Origin: Lachnospiraceae bacterium
GTDB lineage: Bacteria; Bacillota; Clostridia; Lachnospirales; Lachnospiraceae
Length of the DNA stretch: 64,000 nt
Assembly: GCA_022510565.1 (NCBI GenBank)
Contig: JAFLTE010000001.1
Location: 62,001-126,000 of the forward strand
Direction: 5' to 3'
The notes under the pieces were generated by a model, which saw only the letters and a list, made by a program, of their open reading frames with translations, was not told the DNA's origin and did no database searches. Positions within the stretch are counted from its first letter, which is position 1. Each line of letters begins with the position of its first letter. The position numbers were made by a program, and so were the translations under genes. Shown here piece after piece: positions 26,765 through 35,902 of this stretch.

Positions 26765-27392
26765 CTAGCGTATTCTTTTCACACAACAAGTCTGCATAAA
26801 GTCAATTATCGCTTTGTCATTATCTGTCTCGTAAAACTTTAATAATAGAGTCTTGAATTCTTCCAGTTTTTCAATCGGGATTTGAAAAATGCCAACATCA
26901 TGCTGAACTAATATTTTATTTGCGATAAGTTGCGCTACACGCTTATTTCCATCTATAAACATTTGTGTTCTTGCAACATAACAAAAAATATTTTAAGGCA
27001 CGTAACTCAATGTCTTCTATCTGTTCAATACTTTCTAACCTATCTATAATAACTCCTGTATGTGGCACCTCCGATTCCCATGAAGTACCGCCTATCTGCA
27101 CCGGAATTGTTCTAATTTCTCCGGCATAATTAAATAATAATTCTCCGACAATCTTATTATATTCCCTGAGCAGCATAAGATTATTGCTGTAGTCAAGATT
27201 ATCTAACAAGAATTGCCATGCTCTCTTCATGTTAATAATAAACAAGACTTCTTCCGTCTTTGTGGTAGTTACCGCATTGGCTAATATTGCTTCTGTCTTG
27301 GGAAAAGTCGTTCCTAACCCTTCAAGATTTGCACTCTTCCATATACTATCTACCAATAGCCTTTTTGCCATTTCTATTGCTGAATCATGCAT
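26765..27392 (-). pseudogene. Frameshifted Fic-family protein gene
   Basis: Two overlapping frames together encode one Fic protein (AMPylator-type). The first starts at the ATG 27392 (GAGGTGGGGG upstream) and runs to 26943, with an N-terminal inhibitory-helix-like motif SANLEG fitting the (S/T)XXXE(G/N) pattern of class II Fic proteins. The second frame carries the Fic loop MFIDGNKRVAQL, after 26962. Fusion needs removal of one base in a T6 run near 26985-26990 (after the codons for ALKY), which would give continuous YFCYVARTQMFIDGNKR. The usual catalytic His of HxFxxGN is Gln here. Probably decayed, unless the frameshift is a sequencing error. Confidence 0.75.
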
Positions 27393-27540
27393 TATTCCCC
27401 CACCTCTTAATCTGCCCAACTATATAAAACTCGCCATAGCTAGTATAACATAAAAACTCTATTTTTCTATACTTCATTCAGCACCCGCAGAAAGTTTACA
27501 TAGTTGACAAAAAGATAATCAATTCTGAAAATACCGGAAT

Positions 27541-28185
27541 TTACCGAATTCCATCCCATTCATCTAGAAATTCCGACATATAGGTTTTCATATAGGCATC
27601 TCTTTGTTCGGCTATCTTTTTCGCTGTGGCGGTATTCATCAAATCTTTGAGTTGGAACAGCTTTTCATAAAAATGGTTGATCGTCGTAGAAATATGATTT
27701 TGGTATTCATCCGCATTCATGTTTACAATTGGTTTAATCTCAGGGTCATGAATGATTCGATTATGGCTACCTCCATACGCAAAAGCTCTGGCAATACCGA
27801 TAGCCCCTATGGCATCCAGTCTGTCGGCATCCTGCACACACCTACCCTCAATCGTTTTGGGTATAATGGAATCTGTTCCTCTAAAGGACACTTCTCCAAT
27901 GATATCGCATATTGATTTTATCATTTGTTCCGATATACTGTGCTTTCTCAAAAAGGCAACCGCTCTGTCCTTATTTGCATGTGTTTCAGGCGATAACTTG
28001 ATGTCATCCACATCATGCAACAACGCAGCCAGCTGGACAATCGTTAAATCAGCATTCTCTTGTTCTGCAATTCTCGTTGCCATTTTGTATACTCTCAGAG
28101 TATGAAAATAATCATGACCACTATAGTCATCCTTAAAGGTATTTATAACAAATTTGACAGCATCGTTAATTATCGTTTTATCCAT
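27541..28185 (-). CDS. HD-domain metal-dependent phosphohydrolase
   Basis: 214 residues. HD motif residues: H of HDYFHTLRVYKMA, the HD pair in LAALLHDVDDIKL, and a downstream Asp in VQDADRLDAIGAIGIARAF, with the GGSHN stretch following. This is the YedJ/YpgQ-type HD hydrolase pattern; family members hydrolyse nucleotides or cyclic nucleotides, so the precise substrate is not predictable. It stands alone between the fic remnant and the deacetylase. Confidence 0.88.
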   Translation of the reverse strand: MDKTIINDAVKFVINTFKDDYSGHDYFHTLRVYKMATRIAEQENADLTIVQLAALLHDVDDIKLSPETHANKDRAVAFLRKHSISEQMIKSICDIIGEVSFRGTDSIIPKTIEGRCVQDADRLDAIGAIGIARAFAYGGSHNRIIHDPEIKPIVNMNADEYQNHISTTINHFYEKLFQLKDLMNTATAKKIAEQRDAYMKTYMSEFLDEWDGIR

Positions 28186-28315
28186 AAGTCACTCTCATAA
28201 ATTTCAGTTCATTTCTTTACAACTATTATAGCACAATATACATGTTTAGGCTCTGATTTTAGTATTTAATCCAATGATTGGCAGCACAAAAGCACTGGGG
28301 TAAAGAATATAGAAA

Positions 28316-28344
28316 GGGGAAGAAACCCGTTTCAGCCTCTTCCC
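28316..28344 (-). terminator. Hairpin after the polysaccharide deacetylase gene
   Basis: Minus strand arms GGGAAGA and TCTTCCC, with an inner GTTT/AAAC pairing possible, followed by CCTTTCTAT. It lies about 20 bases past the stop at 28365. Confidence 0.45.
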
Positions 28345-28364
28345 GCTCCCATTAACTATGTAAT

Positions 28365-29363
28365 TTAATCCGCTATCTGCCGTCCTTCGTGGTCCAGATG
28401 ATAGTTATTCCGATAAATCAGCTCTGAAATCGGCACCAGTTCATATCCTTTATCCTGAAGCGTTGTAATTAAGGTATCCAACGCATCCGCGGTGTACTTG
28501 GCGCCGTTATGACAGAGAATAATACTGCCGTTTCCGAGATGCTTGTGCTCCGTCACCGTCTTGATGATGGAATCTACACCGTAGTCTTTCCAGTCGAGAG
28601 AGTCCACATCCCACTGTATGGAAAAGTATCCGCAATCCTTCGCCACTTTTATGACATTGTTGTCATAATCTCCGTAGGGCGGCCTGAACAGGAACATTTC
28701 ATACCCTGTCAGTTCCTGTACCTTAGTATGTACATCCATCAACTCCGTCCGCTTCTCCTCATCGGACAACTGACTCATATTTTTATGGTTCTCACTGTGA
28801 TTGCCGAGGTCGTGTCCGTCCGCCAGAATCCTTTTAACATCATCCGGATAAGACTCTACCCAGCCTCCCGTCATAAAAAAAGTTGCCTTTACATTATGTT
28901 TTTTCAGAATATCCAAGATTGTCTGCGTGTCTTCATTTCCCCATGCCGCGTCGAAGCTCAGCGCGACCTTATTCTCGTTGGTCTGCACACAGTAGATAGG
29001 AAGTTCACGCCCATTCACCGTATTACTGACCGTAATTGAATCCGGCAGTATTCTGGTCATGCCTTGTATTAACGCGATAGTCGCCAAAGCAAACGCTGCA
29101 GATTGTACCACCTGCAAAAGGACAGCCTGCATAAAACCTTTTCTTTTATGCTCCTCTTTCGTTATGCCGTCCGAATGTACGCTTCCACCGCAATACTGTC
29201 CGTAACGTCGTTGCTGCTGACGCTCCGCTGTCCACGCTTCAACCTGCTCCGGTGCCGGCCAGACTTCACCGGTGCGCCCCGCAGAATCCCTTTGCACTTT
29301 TCCTTCCAGTTCATGCAAAGCAAGCTTAATCTTATCGTTCCAACGCATTCCGTATTTACTCAT
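28365..29363 (-). CDS. Polysaccharide deacetylase, membrane-anchored, PdaB-like
   Basis: 332 residues. A cytoplasmic ~90-residue stretch (RWNDKIKLALHELEGKVQ) precedes one membrane segment (LQVVQSAAFALATIALIQGM). The extracellular NodB domain has motif 1 VALSFDAAWGNEDT, motif 2 HDLGNHSENH, motif 3 RPPYGDYDNNV, and ILCHNGA. The FDAAWG form is like spore-peptidoglycan deacetylases of the PdaB group. I chose the ATG at 29363; two upstream in-frame ATGs (29378, 29408) exist. Its upstream region contains a large inverted repeat and the left 51-bp repeat of the galactan islet, so it was probably next to the membrane gene at 37110 before the insertion. Confidence 0.85.
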   Translation of the reverse strand: MSKYGMRWNDKIKLALHELEGKVQRDSAGRTGEVWPAPEQVEAWTAERQQQRRYGQYCGGSVHSDGITKEEHKRKGFMQAVLLQVVQSAAFALATIALIQGMTRILPDSITVSNTVNGRELPIYCVQTNENKVALSFDAAWGNEDTQTILDILKKHNVKATFFMTGGWVESYPDDVKRILADGHDLGNHSENHKNMSQLSDEEKRTELMDVHTKVQELTGYEMFLFRPPYGDYDNNVIKVAKDCGYFSIQWDVDSLDWKDYGVDSIIKTVTEHKHLGNGSIILCHNGAKYTADALDTLITTLQDKGYELVPISELIYRNNYHLDHEGRQIAD

Positions 29364-29370
29364 AATAATA

Positions 29371-29405
29371 CCCTGCATATAATTGTTATTAAAGTATATG
29401 CAGGG
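29371..29405. repeat. Inverted repeat over the deacetylase ribosome binding site
   Basis: CCCTGCATATA (29371-29381) and TATATGCAGGG (29395-29405) are perfect 11-base arms around a 13-base loop, extendable with G-U pairs. The inner end of the 51-bp direct repeat (29401) falls inside one arm. The arm nearer the gene holds the GCAGGGT ribosome-binding region, so the RNA hairpin could hinder translation. Confidence 0.65.
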
Positions 29406-29451
29406 CATCTTCTTATTTACGATTATTTTTGATTATCTTTCTTCATGCGCT
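29401..29451. repeat. Left copy of 51-bp direct repeat
   Basis: Identical base for base to 37088-37138. It starts CAGGGCATCTTC and ends CTTCATGCGCT. The minus strand of 29423-29451 repeats the last codons (MKKDNQK and stop) of the membrane gene at 37110, but no coding sequence precedes it here: an orphan 3' end. Confidence 0.9.
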
Positions 29452-29464
29452 TAATATATTCCAC

Positions 29465-31123
29465 TCAGTCAACCTTTCTCAGAATAGCCATATCCAAATT
29501 ACACCAATCACCTGCGTCTGCAACTGTATATACACCGATTTCCAATGTATTATTCGTTACAACAATCTCGTCAATCGAATAAATATTCCAATTTATATCG
29601 CTGGTAGTAATTGTTGTGTTAAGTTCACTTCCTCCATAATTTTTTGCGTATAACTGTAGTACATTTTGGTCTCCATTAGTCATTGCCCATACGGAGAATT
29701 GGTATGTGCCGTTTGGTAAATTCGTAAATGTTTTGTAAACAGAGCAGCTATATGCTTCATCGTCCCAAAACGTGAGTTTATAATTTCCATCATAGGCATT
29801 ACCATATTCGGTTTTTATAGTTTCATCACTTGTCGAATCACTGCGCCATACATTCCAACCGGAGGGCGTGGTCGTAATTCCATCGGCTTCAAAGCTTATA
29901 TTGCTAAGCAAGTTCTGCGTCGGCTGATTCAACACTTTGATTGAATCAAGTGCATTACCGTTAAAATCAAACAGTGTCATATTATCCCACGTGTTACTCG
30001 GAGTAACAGTATCATTTTTGTAGGCAACTCCTGCGTCGGATGCATATGTGCCACCTTCAACGGGCAGCCATTCCGGTTCCCAATAAAAGAATCCTATCCC
30101 TTTATCATTCGGAACATTGAGAAGTATTGACTCCAAATCATTCATAAATTCAAATTGACCATCGGTGGTTGCCGGATATCCAGCTATGTCCTCATCCCCG
30201 CTGATAAATACATTGCCCACACCATCTCCGTCTTCTGTCGTCCATGCATATGCCGTTTCAACAATGCAAACCTCTTTATTATAGGTTGAGGCCAGATAAT
30301 TCAAATTATATTGCAGGCCTTCCATAGTCCCATGCCACATAGGATAATAAGAAAGTCCAAAAACATCAAAGTCAAGGTTTGGTGATGTTTTCAGCAAGTT
30401 TCCAAAAAACCAAGTATATAATGAATTTTGTCCCCCTTGGTCCAAATGAAGAATAATCTTGGCATTCGAGGCCGCAGAATCTCTTACACCCGAAATAGCT
30501 GACTCTAAAAGTCCCGCAAGATTTGAAAAATCTTCAATTCCATCCCCTACTTTACCGTCATCGTGAAGAATACCGGTTGAAATCTCATTCCCTACTTGAA
30601 CCATGTCAGGAACTATTCCCGCTGAAGCAAAATCATTTAAGGTTGTCTTCATATAATTATATAGTGTTGTCTTAAGTTCAGAATATGTAAGATTTTCCCA
30701 ATCTTTTGGCTTAATTTGATTTGCCGGATCTGCCCAGAAATCACTTAAATGAAAATCAATAAGGATTCCCATTCCAAGATTCTTAGCTCTCTGTGCCAGT
30801 GCCAGAGTGGTAGCATAATCGTTATTTCCGCCTCCATATGCATTCCCATCTTTATCATATGGGTTTACCCATAATTTTAAACGAACATAATTTGCTCCAT
30901 TGTTGCGTAAGATTGTAAGCGCATCACTCTCCGATCCGTTTTGATAGTATTTTGCCCCTAAATCCTCTAGCATATCAAGTGTTGAGACATCCACACCTCT
31001 GATAAAATTCGAGGTGTCAACCGCTCCGGTATTTGTATATGCATGTGCTGACATACCGGTAAATAGTTGCGTCATCGCAAGTGCCACTGCAATTGTAGTT
31101 TTAATGAATTTACTTTTTTTCAT
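29465..31123 (-). CDS. ganB: Secreted GH53 endo-beta-1,4-galactanase with C-terminal CBM
   Basis: 552 residues. It cleaves beta-1,4-galactan, a pectin side chain. Signal peptide residues 1-28 (ends SAHA). The GH53 (beta/alpha)8 domain (~38-395) has FIRGVDVSTLDMLE, YVRLKLWVNPYD, the acid/base Glu in VQVGNE (E180), LSYYPMWHG and the nucleophile Glu in VCIVET (E289), and FYWEPEWLP. Residues ~409-552 are a CBM61-like galactan-binding domain (NISFEADG, SGWNVWRSD, NLPNGTYQFSVWAM). No membrane anchor, so it is secreted or loosely attached. Last gene of the islet operon. Confidence 0.93.
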   Translation of the reverse strand: MKKSKFIKTTIAVALAMTQLFTGMSAHAYTNTGAVDTSNFIRGVDVSTLDMLEDLGAKYYQNGSESDALTILRNNGANYVRLKLWVNPYDKDGNAYGGGNNDYATTLALAQRAKNLGMGILIDFHLSDFWADPANQIKPKDWENLTYSELKTTLYNYMKTTLNDFASAGIVPDMVQVGNEISTGILHDDGKVGDGIEDFSNLAGLLESAISGVRDSAASNAKIILHLDQGGQNSLYTWFFGNLLKTSPNLDFDVFGLSYYPMWHGTMEGLQYNLNYLASTYNKEVCIVETAYAWTTEDGDGVGNVFISGDEDIAGYPATTDGQFEFMNDLESILLNVPNDKGIGFFYWEPEWLPVEGGTYASDAGVAYKNDTVTPSNTWDNMTLFDFNGNALDSIKVLNQPTQNLLSNISFEADGITTTPSGWNVWRSDSTSDETIKTEYGNAYDGNYKLTFWDDEAYSCSVYKTFTNLPNGTYQFSVWAMTNGDQNVLQLYAKNYGGSELNTTITTSDINWNIYSIDEIVVTNNTLEIGVYTVADAGDWCNLDMAILRKVD

Positions 31124-31165
31124 ACCTTCTCCTTTCGTTTACCATGATTAATTTTATCTGGAAAG

Positions 31166-32011
31166 TTAGCCTTTTACGCCTCCGGCTACCAACCCATTCT
31201 GAATAAATCGCTGCAACCCCATAAACACTACCATAATCGGTAAGGATGAGATAACCGCTGCTGCCGAGAACATCGTCCAGTGTGCAGCAAACTGGTCACT
31301 GATAAATGACTGTAATCCTAATGCCAGAGTCATTTTGCCCGGCGTCTGTAAAAATATGGAAGTAATTACATATTCACTGTACGTTGCTATAAATGAAAAC
31401 AAAAACAGCACCGCCAGCTGAGGCATCGCCAATGGCATGACAATCTTATAAAACACCTGAAACTGATTTGCTCCGTCCACCAGTGCCGCCTCATCAAGTT
31501 CTATAGGTATCCCGTCAATATATGACTTTAAAAGCCATATATTGAATGCGCTTCCTCCAGCCAGCACAAAAATAAGTGCTATACTGCTGTCAACAAGCCC
31601 AAAGTTGTATATCAAGATGTAATAACCGGCCACTGCCATGCTGTTAGGAAAAACCTGAAGCACCAAAAGCGACATTAATCCATATTTCCTGCCTGTAAAG
31701 CGAAGTCTTGCAAACGCGTATGCCGCCAGAGAAGTCAATGCTAACTGAATTATTGCAACAATCAGGCACAACTTTAATGAATTGAACACCCATTTGGTAA
31801 AATTTGTTTCCCGAAACAATTTAACATAATGTTCCGTGCTCAACTTATTCGGAAACAGGGATGACAAAAAGAAACTATCTCCCGCCGAAAATGATGACAT
31901 GACAATCCACAAGGCCGGAAAGATTACTAAAACCATAGTGATCCATATGACCACACGGCTGATCCACAAGCTCCTTAAATCCGAAGGAGACATTTTTTCT
32001 TTATATTTCAT
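31166..32011 (-). CDS. ganQ: Galactooligosaccharide ABC permease, MalG-like
   Basis: 281 residues, six membrane helices. The EAA loop reads IPIELDEAALVDGANQFQVFYKIVMPLAMPQ, characteristic of CUT1 sugar permeases; VIFPALWIVMSSFS and YILIYNFGLVDS are also typical. It pairs with the MalF-like permease three bases upstream. By analogy with gan operons it imports galactan oligomers released by the extracellular GH53. No ATPase gene is in the islet; a shared MsmX-type ATPase elsewhere is expected. Confidence 0.88.
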   Translation of the reverse strand: MKYKEKMSPSDLRSLWISRVVIWITMVLVIFPALWIVMSSFSAGDSFFLSSLFPNKLSTEHYVKLFRETNFTKWVFNSLKLCLIVAIIQLALTSLAAYAFARLRFTGRKYGLMSLLVLQVFPNSMAVAGYYILIYNFGLVDSSIALIFVLAGGSAFNIWLLKSYIDGIPIELDEAALVDGANQFQVFYKIVMPLAMPQLAVLFLFSFIATYSEYVITSIFLQTPGKMTLALGLQSFISDQFAAHWTMFSAAAVISSLPIMVVFMGLQRFIQNGLVAGGVKG

Positions 32012-32013
32012 TT

Positions 32014-32925
32014 TTAGTCCACCTCCTTAAATGATCCGGATAAATGCATGTTGACCAGTGTAAATGTACCAACAATAAGAAATATTAGTACGCTAAACGT
32101 TGCCGAAAGCTCATATCTGTTTGACCACGTCGTCATCTTATATGTAGTACTTGCAAGTATATCCGTATATCCTGCAAACTGGTTATCCACTCTTGCAGGA
32201 CCACCTTGCGTAATCATATAGATATTTCCAAAATTATTAAAATTAGAAGCAAAAGTTGAGATTACTAACGGTACGGAAAGCCTTGTAACCATGGGCAGCG
32301 TGATACTTTTAAAACATTGAAACTTTGATGCACCGTCTATCCTCGCCGCCTCATAATAATCATTGGAAATCGCCTGCAGCCCTCCAAGACAAACATTCAT
32401 CATATAAGGGAAACCGAGCCATACATTGACAATTATAATTCCCGCACGTGCCCAAAACGGGTCTGTAAGCCATGGCACATTCCACATGATTCCTATAGTA
32501 TGAAGTAAATTGTTGATTCCACCATACTGTTCGTTTAACAATCCTTGCCATGCGAGAATTGCTATCGTAGACGGCAGTGCCCAAGGAACAATCAATACAG
32601 CTCTGTATATTTTCGACTCTTTCATATGCGGATTATTCAACAAAATCGCCAGAATAAGTCCTGTAGCATACGAACCCGCTGTACTTAAGATTGCGAAGCA
32701 TACCGTCCAGCCAAGCACCGGAAAGAAAACATTTTTGATACTTCCCGAAAAAACTGTAAGATAATTCTCCAATCCCACAAAAGAAAAATCGCTTAAGTGA
32801 TACATATTATAATTGGTAAACGAAATGACAACCGTATATACAATCGGCAGGCACGTCACAACAAAGATTGACACTAACGCCGGCAGTAGGTATGGATATG
32901 CTCCTGCATTATTCCTTTTTTTCAT
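32014..32925 (-). CDS. ganP: Galactooligosaccharide ABC permease, MalF-like
   Basis: 303 residues, six membrane helices (YLLPALVSIFVVTCLPIVYTVVISF first). The EAA loop is ISNDYYEAARIDGASKFQCFKSITLPMVT. Length and pattern match GanP/MalF permeases without the large MalF periplasmic loop. It starts seven bases after the substrate-binding protein stop and three bases before the MalG-like gene, so all are in one transcript. Confidence 0.88.
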   Translation of the reverse strand: MKKRNNAGAYPYLLPALVSIFVVTCLPIVYTVVISFTNYNMYHLSDFSFVGLENYLTVFSGSIKNVFFPVLGWTVCFAILSTAGSYATGLILAILLNNPHMKESKIYRAVLIVPWALPSTIAILAWQGLLNEQYGGINNLLHTIGIMWNVPWLTDPFWARAGIIIVNVWLGFPYMMNVCLGGLQAISNDYYEAARIDGASKFQCFKSITLPMVTRLSVPLVISTFASNFNNFGNIYMITQGGPARVDNQFAGYTDILASTTYKMTTWSNRYELSATFSVLIFLIVGTFTLVNMHLSGSFKEVD

Positions 32926-32932
32926 AATATCA

Positions 32933-34135
32933 CTACTTTCCTGAATTCATTAATTCAACAGCTTCCATCAGTTGGTTTACTATATTTTCTGCAGTTTCCT
33001 GCGGCGTAAGCTCTCCCATCCACATGGAACGGATATTATTCGTATGTATCGCCCAAAGCTGTCCCATTTCCGAAACGGTAGGCATCGGTTCACCATTATT
33101 GATTTGGGCTATAAATGCCTTTGAGTATTCATTACCCTGTATCTGCTCGTCTTGCTGATCAGATAATTTTGCCGGAATCCTGTCACCTGACTCATACATT
33201 CCCATAGCCCCGTTATCAATCAGATACATAATAAAGTCCCATGCCTTATCCTGACTGTCGCTCTTATTGCTTACAAAGCTTATCTGCGTTCCTACCGGTG
33301 TAACAAACGGCTGACCGTTAAATGTCGGCATCTCTACGATAGCAAACGGCGTCCCGGCGGACGTAAATCCATCAATATCCCACGGGCCACCAATGTAGTA
33401 TGCAGTCTGCCCATTCTGGAAATTACTCCTCGCTATATCAGCCGTAACATCCGCCGAAAGCAATTGATATTCATTACACAAATCGTTAATAAATTCATAT
33501 GCCTGTACGGCCCCGCCATTAGCTAAACCAATATTTTTCACATCATATGCTCCATTTTCGTATTTAAAAATGTATCCCCCACATGCTCTTACAAATCCAA
33601 GGTCATAATAAATACTTGTGGCATCAAACTGTACACCACCGCCTTCTGTGGCTTGTTCAACAAGCTCCTCCCATGTATCCGGCACTTCGGATATCATATC
33701 TGTATTGTAGAACAGCGCCGTTGTCTCAACGGAAAGCGGGGCAGCATACCTAATACCGTTTACGTAGCATGCCTGTATGGCGGCATCGGAAAAGTCTTTG
33801 TTATTGTAAAGTTCATCAGGAACTTCTGCTGCCAATCCTGCATTGATATAATCAGCAAGCTGGTCGTTCGGTATTCCCACCACCGCATCCGGTCCATCTG
33901 CGCTGTTGATTGCCTGAGCAAATTGTTGCACAGACGGCGACTGATGAATCACCTGAACCTCAAATCCGTTTGCCTCTCCCCACTCATCGGCATACTTCTG
34001 AATCGTTTCCGCTTCTACATCCATGTTAGTCCATATGGTGAGCTTATTGTCCGGACCTTTGGACGCTCCGCACCCTGAAAGAGTTGAGGCAACCAGCACA
34101 CATACCATAGATACAACTGTTATTTTCTTTTTCAT
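32933..34135 (-). CDS. ganS: Galactooligosaccharide ABC substrate-binding lipoprotein
   Basis: 400-residue CUT1 solute-binding protein with a lipobox (LVASTLSGCGA, Cys about residue 22). The mature domain has KLTIWTNMDVEAETIQKYADEW, DAVVGIPNDQLADYINAGL, RYAAPLSVETTALFYNTDMI and FQNGQTAYYIGGPWDI, the maltose-binding-protein-like pattern. It would deliver galactooligosaccharides to the adjacent permeases; specificity is inferred only from the two flanking GH53 genes. Confidence 0.88.
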   Translation of the reverse strand: MKKKITVVSMVCVLVASTLSGCGASKGPDNKLTIWTNMDVEAETIQKYADEWGEANGFEVQVIHQSPSVQQFAQAINSADGPDAVVGIPNDQLADYINAGLAAEVPDELYNNKDFSDAAIQACYVNGIRYAAPLSVETTALFYNTDMISEVPDTWEELVEQATEGGGVQFDATSIYYDLGFVRACGGYIFKYENGAYDVKNIGLANGGAVQAYEFINDLCNEYQLLSADVTADIARSNFQNGQTAYYIGGPWDIDGFTSAGTPFAIVEMPTFNGQPFVTPVGTQISFVSNKSDSQDKAWDFIMYLIDNGAMGMYESGDRIPAKLSDQQDEQIQGNEYSKAFIAQINNGEPMPTVSEMGQLWAIHTNNIRSMWMGELTPQETAENIVNQLMEAVELMNSGK

Positions 34136-34147
34136 TGAGTGCCCTCC

Positions 34148-35221
34148 CTACATCATTTTTAGATTCAACAAAGCTCTGTTAGCATTTCCTTTAGAATCAA
34201 ATAACGCCTGATTCGCCATTGAATTCCCTGCCTCTACCTTATCTTGCATATAATCACAACCGTTTTGGTTAGCCCACTTGCAATCGGGAATCGGAAGCCA
34301 TGCAGGCTCCCAGTAAAAAACGCCAATACCCCTGTTATTGTTTACGCTTCTGACTGTGGCAAACAGATCTTTCAAAAACCTCTCTTGGCCCTCCATTGTT
34401 GCCGGATAACCGGTGGCTTTTTCCTGTTCCTCCAAAAAAACAATCCCTGTGCATCCCAGCGTATCTGTTGTGTATCCAATTGATGTTTCGGCAACGATTA
34501 TATCCTTATCATATCTGCTGCTCACATCATTCATATTATCAAGAAGAAGCTGCAGACTGCCATTCCAATGTGGATAATATGACATTCCAATCACATCATA
34601 ATCAATATCAAATGGCTGTATTTTATCAAACCACTGCCTGTATTGTTCATTATTCGTTCCAAAATCAAGATGGAGCACGATTTTTGCTTTAGGACATTGT
34701 TCCCTCGCACCTCTGACTCCTGCTTTTAAAAGCATGACCATTGTTTCTGTATTATCAATATGTCCGTCCGGCCAGAGCAATCCTTTCGTAATTTCGTTTC
34801 CAATCTGTATCATTTCCGGAATTAACCCTACATTTTTCAGAGCTTTCAGAGTATTGACTGTATGTAAATATACTGCCGTTTCAAGATTCTCACCTTCGAG
34901 ATTCTCCCATGTTTTAGGTTTCATCTGCTTTGCAGGATCAGCCCAAAAATCACTGTAATGAAAATCCAACATATATGACATCTCGCTGCTCAGAGTACGT
35001 TTTGCAAGTTCAATTGTTGTTTGCAGATCATTCATACCACCGCCATACGGCTTCCCATATTCATCATATGGATCCTGCCATATCCTGAGCCTAATCATAT
35101 TCGTACCACATTTTTGCAAAATGTGAAACAAGTCTTTCTTTTGACCATCCATATAATATGATGCACCATGAGCCTCAAGCTCTTTAATCATAGATACATC
35201 CATTCCTTTGACAAACTGCAT
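34148..35221 (-). CDS. Cytoplasmic GH53 beta-1,4-galactanase
   Basis: 357 residues and no signal peptide: the ATG at 35221 begins directly with the first beta-strand (FVKGMDVSMIKELEAHG). Catalytic residues are in IQIGNE (E143) and IIVAET (E245); FYWEPAWLPIPD and SYYPHWNG also match GH53. It lacks the C-terminal binding domain of the secreted paralogue at 29465, and the two catalytic domains are clearly similar, indicating gene duplication or paired inheritance. A role in trimming imported galactooligosaccharides is inferred. It starts three bases after the lipoprotein gene. Confidence 0.9.
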   Translation of the reverse strand: MQFVKGMDVSMIKELEAHGASYYMDGQKKDLFHILQKCGTNMIRLRIWQDPYDEYGKPYGGGMNDLQTTIELAKRTLSSEMSYMLDFHYSDFWADPAKQMKPKTWENLEGENLETAVYLHTVNTLKALKNVGLIPEMIQIGNEITKGLLWPDGHIDNTETMVMLLKAGVRGAREQCPKAKIVLHLDFGTNNEQYRQWFDKIQPFDIDYDVIGMSYYPHWNGSLQLLLDNMNDVSSRYDKDIIVAETSIGYTTDTLGCTGIVFLEEQEKATGYPATMEGQERFLKDLFATVRSVNNNRGIGVFYWEPAWLPIPDCKWANQNGCDYMQDKVEAGNSMANQALFDSKGNANRALLNLKMM

Positions 35222-35224
35222 CTA

Positions 35225-35776
35225 TTACTCCTTAACCAATGTAATATCATCAATTGTTCCCCATCCGCCGGGAGCGGTCGTAACGCTGACACCAATGGTA
35301 ATCTCTCCGTCCGTTACATTAAGCCCCGCAAGTTCTGCCGTATACCAGTTTACATATCCATTAAGCGAAGCGTCTACCGTAACAGTATTTCCACCTATAA
35401 TCGCATAAAAGTAAACTGACGCATTTTCATCTCCGGCTGCCTCACCTTGTATATGCCCCGTCAGTTTGTAAGAACCTGTCTCCAATCCTGAAATTGTCTG
35501 TTCCGCAGTAAAATTAACATCATTGGATCCCGAATAGAAATGAAGAGACTGCACACCCGCATAGCAATCTGTATCGCGCGTGTAAATATCAAGTTCTTCC
35601 GTAACATTATCAATATTGGTAACATTCCAGCCTGTGAAATCAGCTTCCTCAAAGCTTCCGTTTACCACGTAATTACCGTTTTCATCTGCCTGAGCCTTTG
35701 CCCCTGAGTTTCCGCATCCTGCAAGCACAACAATCATGCCTGTGAAAAGTAATGCCAAACATACTTTTTTGTTCAT
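35225..35776 (-). CDS. Surface lipoprotein with CBM61-like galactan-binding domain
   Basis: 183 residues. Lipobox MIVVLAGCGN (Cys about residue 21), then essentially a single carbohydrate-binding module: YVVNGSFEEADFTGWNVTN, LHFYSGSNDVNFTAEQTI, LETGSYKLTGHIQGEA and GGWGTIDDITLVKE. The module resembles the C-terminal domain of the secreted GH53 at 29465 (same NxSFE start and terminal DMAILRKVD-like strand). It has no enzyme domain, so a surface capture role is inferred. First gene of the operon. AAAGGAG precedes the ATG at 35776. Confidence 0.8.
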   Translation of the reverse strand: MNKKVCLALLFTGMIVVLAGCGNSGAKAQADENGNYVVNGSFEEADFTGWNVTNIDNVTEELDIYTRDTDCYAGVQSLHFYSGSNDVNFTAEQTISGLETGSYKLTGHIQGEAAGDENASVYFYAIIGGNTVTVDASLNGYVNWYTAELAGLNVTDGEITIGVSVTTAPGGWGTIDDITLVKE

Positions 35777-35902
35777 GATATCAATCTCCTTTACATAAAT
35801 AATATAGTTAGTGCTAATTGATGGAACACCACACATTTATTTTGTGCGTAATAAATAAATAAATAAATTATTATTATATAAATAAATTATTTACTTATAA
35901 TT

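Noticed and set aside
29401-29451. 51-bp repeat as a tRNA-type attachment site
   Set aside because: The sequence is the 3' end of a protein gene, not a tRNA; no tRNA-like fold is visible.
35838-35900. AAATAAAT-type low-complexity repeat before the galactan operon
   Set aside because: Simple AT-rich leader sequence without regular unit boundaries; not a CRISPR or a VNTR of note.
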